This document shows positions 57,669 to 64,000 of a stretch of DNA of 64,000 nucleotides, piece by piece. Positions within the stretch are counted from its first letter, which is position 1; each line of letters starts with the position of its first letter. The notes beneath the pieces are model-generated. The model was given only the letters and a program-made list of their open reading frames with translations. It did not search any database and was not told the DNA's origin. A program made the position numbers and the translations under genes. This DNA is from Zopfochytrium polystomum (lineage: Eukaryota; Chytridiomycota; Chytridiomycetes; Chytridiales; Chytridiaceae): contig JAIVFJ010000105.1 in assembly GCA_025765615.1 (NCBI GenBank), forward strand, positions 124,001 through 188,000, read 5' to 3'.

Positions 57669-59430
57669 GTGGTCATAAGGCGGATCTGTCGTCTTTCCCA
57701 CAGCCGCAAAGTCGCCGAGCTCAAACACGATCGGCGAGTCCACCAGTTAAGACGTCGGCGGATATGCAGTGTATGTCATTCGGCGGTCGATTACAGCTCC
57801 ACTGCAAGAAATCGGCCGCCCACTGCTTATCAGCAAGCACGGTTTCTCACAACCGCCAAGGCGAGACCGATCCGATCGGAACCACGTCTGCCTTCGACCA
57901 AGGACGCCGTCGTGTCGCTCGGACTTGAGCGGCCGCCAATCCTACGACCTCTTACCATGCTCAAGCGGTCTCCAAGACACCTCCTTCGACGGCGCCATTG
58001 CCGCAACAAAAGCGGAGACATAGTGCCCGCCACTCGTACCCACCAAGGCATCGACAGCCGGGATACCGCGCCCCCTTCGATATTCGGCTCGCCTATGGAT
58101 TCCACGCAGGAGACGCGTTATCTTTGGTCCAAAATCTCGGCCCCAAGCCGATTGAAGGCTTTATTTTCGGATGTTGGAACAATGCAAGATTCTCTGTTGA
58201 CGAATTAATTTTTTACAGACCCTCTCTTCGTCGTACCTTTCTCCCACATCCCACCAACAAATAAAAGCGTGAGCAGAACATGACTGTCGAGTAATCCGAC
58301 AAACCTAAATGCTCAGAGACAATTTTTCCTAAGCTTACATTGAGCAAGACGTTTCTGTGCGACTCTAGGCTGGCCTTCCGCCCCCCCTTCTGGTTGTCCA
58401 TTAACCTCACCACCAATGAAAGTGAAAGCATAACGTTAACAGTCGATTTCTCTGATCCCCCTAAATGCTCAGGGACTATTAAGTTCGACACAGCCCAAAT
58501 CGCCTTTGACGCCATTTGTCCCCCAACTCCCACAAATGGGATTAAGATAAAGATAACGTTTCCTTCTCGATCCACACGCGGATCACGCTCGTGCCAAACC
58601 TTCCGGCCGTCGTCATAAGAGCCGCCCAGCTCCTCAGGACGTGGCTCGATCCTTCCTCCTTTACTTCGGAGGAAAACAGAAAGACCTCGCCTCCAATCCT
58701 CTTCTCCCTCTCCCCCCTGCCCTCCCTTCTCCTGCCTTTCAGCTTTTCCTTCAATCTATCACCGCGATAGCGGTTTCATGCGTAATGCGTGCCGTACAGT
58801 ACAAACGGTGGCTGCCCTCAGCCTGCCCGTTTGTGCTCTTAGTAGCTGCGGTATCCAGGTGGATTCTGCAGAGAAGCCGTGCCGTTTGGATTTGTCGGAG
58901 ATCTTGCTACCTCAGGCCGATTCAAGGCGTTGCCCTCGTACGTTGGTGTAATATAAGAGACAGCCAGATTCGATGACTCAATTTTCAACTCATTGCAGCA
59001 ATGTGCCTTTGAGAGCCAGAGCGTCTGCCCATTCTGCGAAGATTGACCTATGCGCAAGCAGCCGCGCTGATGCCGCCCTTGGTGCCTGACGAGGCTTCAC
59101 ACAGAAGCTGCCCCTGGGTCCTACTCCCCCGAAGCCGCAACAAGCCACCGTCGTGCTAGAAAATCGCATGAAGGGAGCGAACTACGCCTATGGGTCCCAA
59201 GTGGATCCAACAGAGAACCCGCGTCCCAGCAGTTGGGACACAACCCAAGCTGGCTCAAGTCTTTGTTCAAGGATGTTGGCTTAATGTTAGAGACAGTCAC
59301 TTCTCTGTCAATCTTCCATTTACATACTTATCTATTTCTTATGCGAACCTTTGTCCCCCAATCATAGAAACCATTGCAATAACGATGCAATATTTGAACT
59401 TACCTGCAAGCACCAGAATCATTTGACACT
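57669..59430 (+). repeat. Degenerate coding-like repeats (three copies) with repeat A
   Basis: Three segments (about 58080-58205, 58855-58980, 59185-59320) align at nucleotide level and when translated, for instance PIEGFIFGCWNNARFSVD, PIQGVALVRWCNIRDSQIR and LAQVFVQGCWLNVRDSHFS. The second and third have stops. Repeat A (see 20690 and 22840) is recognisable at about 58640-58850. A small duplication, CCTAAATGCTCAG(A/G)GAC, occurs at 58303-58321 and 58461-58478. Source family unknown. Confidence 0.5.
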
Positions 59431-59769
59431 GTTGACACTGCCTTGATGGCGAAAAGGCGCTACCATGGTATCCCTTACAATAGATTGACCCTTTTAGCAG
59501 AATTTTGTGGGAGTTCATGCTTGCACTGAACGTCGTTCTGAAAGGACGACTTGTCAGAGAGAAAAAATCAATAGAGAAAAAGTAAAAACAACAGATCTGT
59601 AGGTTGCGAGATCAGGACAGTTGCGATTGCTCTCTCTGGGTTTTACATGTTATCAGCACTTCTCCCATTGGGAGAGCGAATGGCAGGTGCCAGGGCAGGA
59701 TCTGGTGAAGTTGCTGTTAGTTTTGGGTCCTTTGGTGTAAGCAGTGTGCAGGAGCTTTGACCTGATACT

Positions 59770-59958
59770 GCTCTGCAAGGATGACTTGCAGCATTTTTGC
59801 AAGTGATGGTCCTTGTAACAGTTTTGTATAAAGACAAACACAAGACTGACAGAAGCCAAGATCAACCTCCCACCACCACCACCTTCAGTAGCGTACACCA
59901 CAGCAGCCCAACCCATCAATCAGCCATCATAGCGAATTCTTTCATACAAAACTGTTAC
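59770..59958 (+). other. Strong inverted repeats flanking a 106-nt loop
   Basis: GTAACAGTTTTGTATAAAG (59815-59833) is complementary, with one mismatch, to TTTCATACAAAACTGTTAC (59940-59958). Just upstream CTGCAAG, CTTGCAG and TTGCAAG (59772-59802) form mutually exclusive hairpins. The word TATAAAG falls inside the first arm. Confidence 0.55.
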
Positions 59959-60547
59959 CCATCCCAATCACATTCCCCTTGGTTCCAGCCAGATCCAATC
60001 AGTAGAAGGGGTTGTACGCTTTTCAGATCTGCCAACTTTGCGGACCGATCACGGGCGCTACAGACATTGGACAGCTATTTCGTTAATACCATTGGAAAGC
60101 TCTTGATCTCCTCTTTCCAACGAACCCTCCTGATCTCGGATCAGACGCTCCTACGTCGCATCCACCGCCTCCAAAGTCGTCACCCACTTTTCCAACTTCA
60201 ACCTCAATTTGCTCGCCTTCCAGACCTCCCCCAGCCGATCCCAAGCTATCATTGGAAAAGCCTGCTTCGGGACTACACGACTGCCACCAACGGCACCCCA
60301 AAATCACTCTCCTTTGTGATAAGCGACGCCTTTTTCCATTCAGGGTCACCAGATTACCTCCAACCCTCACCATTAATTTTTGATTTTTTGTCCCCAATTG
60401 GAGACAACGACCACCCCCCTACCTGACACACACCAAGCTAACAAACCAACTTTTCATCTGCTGCAACACCACCTTCACAACACACCCAAAATCCAACGAA
60501 ATCCCTTCAAACTTGGCACACATAATCGTCCTGAGAAAACAACATGA

Positions 60548-61162
60548 CTACTGACTCAACCAACAGAACTCTCCAACAAAAATATCGACTTACGCCACTG
60601 CATTGACACAAGTCACATCAACGCAGAGCAGAATGATAAAGTTGATCCACTAGACCTCTGCGACACTGAAACCTGTCTCATCAGAGATGGACCATTCCAA
60701 GGACAGAGATTCCAATTGGTGCATCCGTCTTGTGGACCAGAGAAAGTAACTTGGTTTCCTGGTGCACAGAACCAGAATGCACATTGCTGTCTAATCATTC
60801 CTTGCCACATCTATTGAGCCCTCACCCAAATCACACCTGGTCGAAACTTCACTTACGAATTGGTTGGTGAATTGGGAATAATTTGCCGCACAGCAGACCA
60901 GGGACTTGCAAAGGAGATCATTGACGACTTTGAATGCATCAAAATGGAACCAACTGAAGCCTCAGATGCCTTCATTACCCAATTCACTGAAGCGTACCAT
61001 CGAGTCGACAGCTTTGCAAAATCAGCAGCTGGAGAACTTCTCCATCATATTTGCCCTTTCCAACAAGTTGTTCGAATCTTTGTTGGCTCACTGGGCCAGA
61101 GCCTGTTGGATATGGGGAAGGAAAAGTTTTTCTTGTTGTTGGCAACCCAGCTCCTCAGATAA
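60548..61162 (+). pseudogene. Broken Gag-like reading frame
   Basis: One frame runs about 205 codons with a single internal TGA at 60815-60817. The C-terminal half reads like a retrotransposon Gag (for example IIDDFECIKMEPTEASDAF, ITQFTEAYHRVDSF, VRIFVGSLGQSLLDMG). Just before the end a frame shift of the same text continues as VVGNPAPQITSLAKLISLFK. No good start codon exists. Assignment to a family is tentative; the features (a helical region with a conserved FITxF-type core) fit a decayed LTR-element Gag. Confidence 0.45.
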
Positions 61163-63399
61163 CAAGTTTAGCCAAACTAATCTCACTCTTCAAAAACCTG
61201 TTTGACAAAACAACTATGATAAGCAACACATCTAGTTGGCCAATCAAAGTGACAAAGGCTCAACTACTACTGCACCAAAAATCACCACACCAACTGTTAC
61301 TATCCTGGTTATCTGCTTCTTCATATCAATTGAAGAAGAAACAGCAGAGGTCCTCAAAAACCAACTTGCTCCATCAACTAATAATCAATCTGCCAAGTGT
61401 TTTGCTCTTCTCGTTTGATATGCATCAAAGTAACTGCCTTTACCCTCTCAACATTCAGCCATGCAGTCTCCGTCAGTAAAGATTCATCATTCCATGAACA
61501 ACAACACAGGCATTTCAGTTTTTGGAGACCTGCACCACTAACAACTGCCCCTGTGCCCTTTTAATAATACTTACTCATTTTCAACAGGGCATAACAAATT
61601 CAGATTTGATGATATGGTGTTTTGCTCGCCTATTGACCCATGTAGTCGGCGGTTCAATTTCTGGATTCCCTGACACAATTGTCATCGACATGGCCACCTT
61701 TTGAGATCAGAGTGTTTTCAACCACACTGAAACTCTCACCATCAAACATATTAGCGATTGGGATGACCAATAGTTATGCAAGTGCCAACTCTCACAACCA
61801 TGGCAACCTTGTGCAATTTCCTCTTGGCCTTGGACTCTGTTACATCAAGCTAAGCCTCTCTTTATCTTTGCTCACATAACTTCAGCCAAAGACAATTTGC
61901 TGTCCATTCATTGATTGAACCAGGATTGGTTGAGTAGTTTAACCATCCTCTTACTGTTTTGCCAGTGCAACATCAAACATCATCTTCCACTTAGGGGGGA
62001 GGATTCTAGGGATAAGTGAAAGATGATCATCAGCACTGTATTGCCAAATTAGCGAACGATGATCATCAGCACAGAGTTGCAAAGTGGTCTCAGCATGGAT
62101 TGGCACCAACTTGGCATGGTCTTCTTGGTGCTGGGCTGCTGGCTTGGGAAAACGCTCTATCCATTTTAGCCAAATGAATCTGGACTCAGGAGTCAAACTA
62201 TGGAATACACTATTATTGCTTGGCTTAATTGACCCTGGCTAGGGACCTTAACTCACACATATTGACTGCTTCAGCTTTTATACACAGACATACTAACACA
62301 CTTCACCAGGTCCCACATCACAGGAAATTCCACTGCCATACCTGAGTCTTCACCTCAATTGCATCACTCTGATGAATTATCCTAACCAACTTCTCTGACA
62401 AAACACAATGTTCCTTGAAAATAACTTTTGGCTCATTCCAAGGAGTATCAACGTTTATCTTTATTGGACACTCAACACAAACACTTTTTCACAGCAAACT
62501 ATAAACAAGCTCAACCTTGCAAGATTACTGAAGTTCCATTCTCATCAAAGATTCTTCCTTAGCTGAACCAAATCTAACTGACTCTAGATTTCAAACTGCT
62601 CTTAATAGAGTCACTCCAGAACAGCTATGTTCTTTGAATGCCTCATTCATTCATGCAGCATAACCAGGATCTGGAAGCTTCAGAGATTGCCCTCAACTTT
62701 TGTAATCTGACCAGAAACTTTGTGATTTTGGCTTGGATGTTAGACTTGACAAAAACATTCTGCTGATTCTATAACGCGGCAGAGTAGAAGACATCAGGCT
62801 AAGTCTTTGTTCCCTTTGCTTGCACTAACACTCTTCTACCAGCATAAATTCCACAACATCACTTGGAGACTAAAGGCAAATCATCATTAAACAGTCAAGC
62901 TCTGTGGAAACATCTGGATATACTAACTCTCATGAATGCTTTCTACCACTAACTTTGTCTCTATCTTTATTCTCCACTCTAGACCAACAAAAACAAAAAT
63001 CAACCACCTCACACACAGTTACAATTACCATATCATCAAACTATTCAAACCTCAGCAATCTCAGCAAAATTCAGGAAACCTTCAACTATTCATTCCTGCA
63101 GATCAGCTTCAGAAACAACACCAACATCACCACTTTGCTCCATTCAGTCACCAGTCACCTTGAACCATCTTTGAACTTGAATTTTGCCAGTTGAACAAGT
63201 TGAATTGGAGTTGCATTCAGTTTTCTACAGCCTCAACAAAGTCAGACAAAACATCAACCATTCATTCCCCACAGCAGAGTCACTCCAGAAAACAACAACT
63301 TCCTCCATTCAGTCAGCATTCAGCTTCAGCAATCAGAATTGGAAGAAGTCAAACTGGGATTGGTAAAAAGTATCAACCACATGGTAATCCACAGTGAAA
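61163..63399. other. CA-rich, gene-free stretch
   Basis: The stretch is AT-rich and skewed to C and A on the plus strand (few G), unlike the gene-dense part of the window. Open frames here (Thr, Ser, Asn, Gln-rich) are composition effects. The beginning may continue the broken Gag-like frame. I see no RNA gene or clean repeat edge. Confidence 0.45.
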
Positions 63400-64000
63400 G
63401 TGAATCAGATAACGGTGTACAGCTCTGGTATTGGAGGTGACGGCACGACGGGTTGGATTCCGTGCTACTGCAATTAACGTCACCCCCAGTGGGTCTTACT
63501 GGGAGCACTATAGGCATGACTGAGGAAGGCCGGACCGATGTGGCAGACCGGCAATGTAAATCAACTGAAGGCCCACGAACACCGAAGTCCCAGCTTGTAG
63601 GCTAGTGCGGCCTGGACCTGTGTCAGAGGAGGTGGAGTCCTGAGCAGGGAGCCCATTCCGCACGGAGCACCAACCAGGAGACAGTTATTCTCCTGATGTG
63701 CCCAGGCGAGACGCGGGGCAAAGCGTTGAGGGCAAGCTGTGTATGGGGGAGTGGTTGCCTTGCCTCATAGGGTACTGGGGGGAGCCCAGACCAGCATCGT
63801 GCGGAAGGCTCACCTGTGCAGAATTTTTTATCCTTGCTTCCTTTTGCGTGTTGGATATCTGAGAGTGTGAAAAACTAATTCCTTCAAAGTCCCCACAAGT
63901 CAAAACAATGGCAGACATACCCACCACTAGGTTTTATCTTCTCACAAAACAAACTTGACCTCCAAAATTAGGGGTGCGCCACAAGCTTCTCCACCTCAAG
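63400..64000 (+). other. GC-rich structured segment at the right edge
   Basis: The composition changes abruptly to GC-rich near 63430. Short complementary words are frequent, for instance GGCACG with CGTGC around GGGTTGGATTC (63440-63464), GGTCTTACTGGG near GACCGG/CCGGAC, and GGCAAGC with GCCTTGCC. No long reading frame exists. GGTTGGATTCC at 63450 resembles a B box of polymerase III genes (GGTTCGAATCC). It may be the untranslated end of a retroelement or a SINE-like unit, cut by the window edge. Confidence 0.35.

Noticed and set aside
57150..57743. 197-codon minus-strand frame as a gene
   Set aside because: No ATG near the 5' end, no recognisable motif, and it lies in a repeat-rich region.
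1..64000. CRISPR arrays, bacterial operons, riboswitches or prophage
   Set aside because: Spliceosomal introns, eukaryotic gene families and lack of any direct-repeat/spacer pattern make these inapplicable here.

Overview
The window is eukaryotic nuclear DNA, most likely from a chytrid fungus (Chytridiomycota). The reasons are many short GT-AG introns, compact head-to-head gene pairs, a Ty3/Gypsy element of the fungal Tf1/sushi kind, and an intronless protein built of Trp-Trp ankyrin-like repeats of a type I associate with chytrid genomes. The taxon is an inference; no rRNA or other marker gene is present.

Layout. Positions 1-2240 hold the 5' end of a Ty3/Gypsy retrotransposon on the minus strand: LTR promoter, primer site, gag and the start of pol. 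Positions 2284-9549 are gene-poor and repeat-rich, with one tRNA-Val(CAC), a 650-bp fold-back element and a single-arm relative of it. Positions 9550-20391 are gene-dense: SPT5 (-), striatin (-), SUS1/ENY2 (-) head to head with a UPF0538/C2orf76 homologue (+), a CDA-fold deaminase (+) and a small twin-CX9C mitochondrial protein (-). Positions 20392-23467 are repeat-rich. The WW-repeat protein (+) lies at 23468-24880. Positions 26020-36039 carry three minus-strand genes in tandem: a FAM135-type lipase-like protein, symplekin/Pta1 and a J-domain protein. The J-domain gene is head to head with a HUT1-type nucleotide-sugar transporter (36268-37598, +). An HMG-box protein with a histone-H1-like tail (+) follows, then a SHOC1/ZIP2-like meiotic gene (-) head to head with a very large UvrD-like helicase of TRANK1 type (+, to 52975), and a CRAL-TRIO membrane-anchored protein (+, 53423-56165). 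Positions 56166-64000 hold no intact gene, only degenerate repeats, a broken Gag-like reading frame and strong inverted repeats.

How the genes fit together. Several act in transcription and RNA processing: SPT5 in elongation, SUS1 in SAGA/TREX-2, and symplekin in 3' end formation. Three promoter regions between divergent genes are only 159, 228 and 240 bp long, and two of these contain a TG microsatellite.

Most notable. The retrotransposon at the left edge shows three regulatory devices directly in its sequence. The first is a heat-shock-element array of about 20 perfect 5-bp units upstream of a TATA box. The second is an 11-nt self-complementarity between the predicted RNA 5' end and the primer site, as in Tf1 self-priming. 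The third is a gag-pol -1 frameshift signal made of a canonical heptamer, a 5-nt spacer and a predicted H-type pseudoknot with 8-bp and 7-bp stems.
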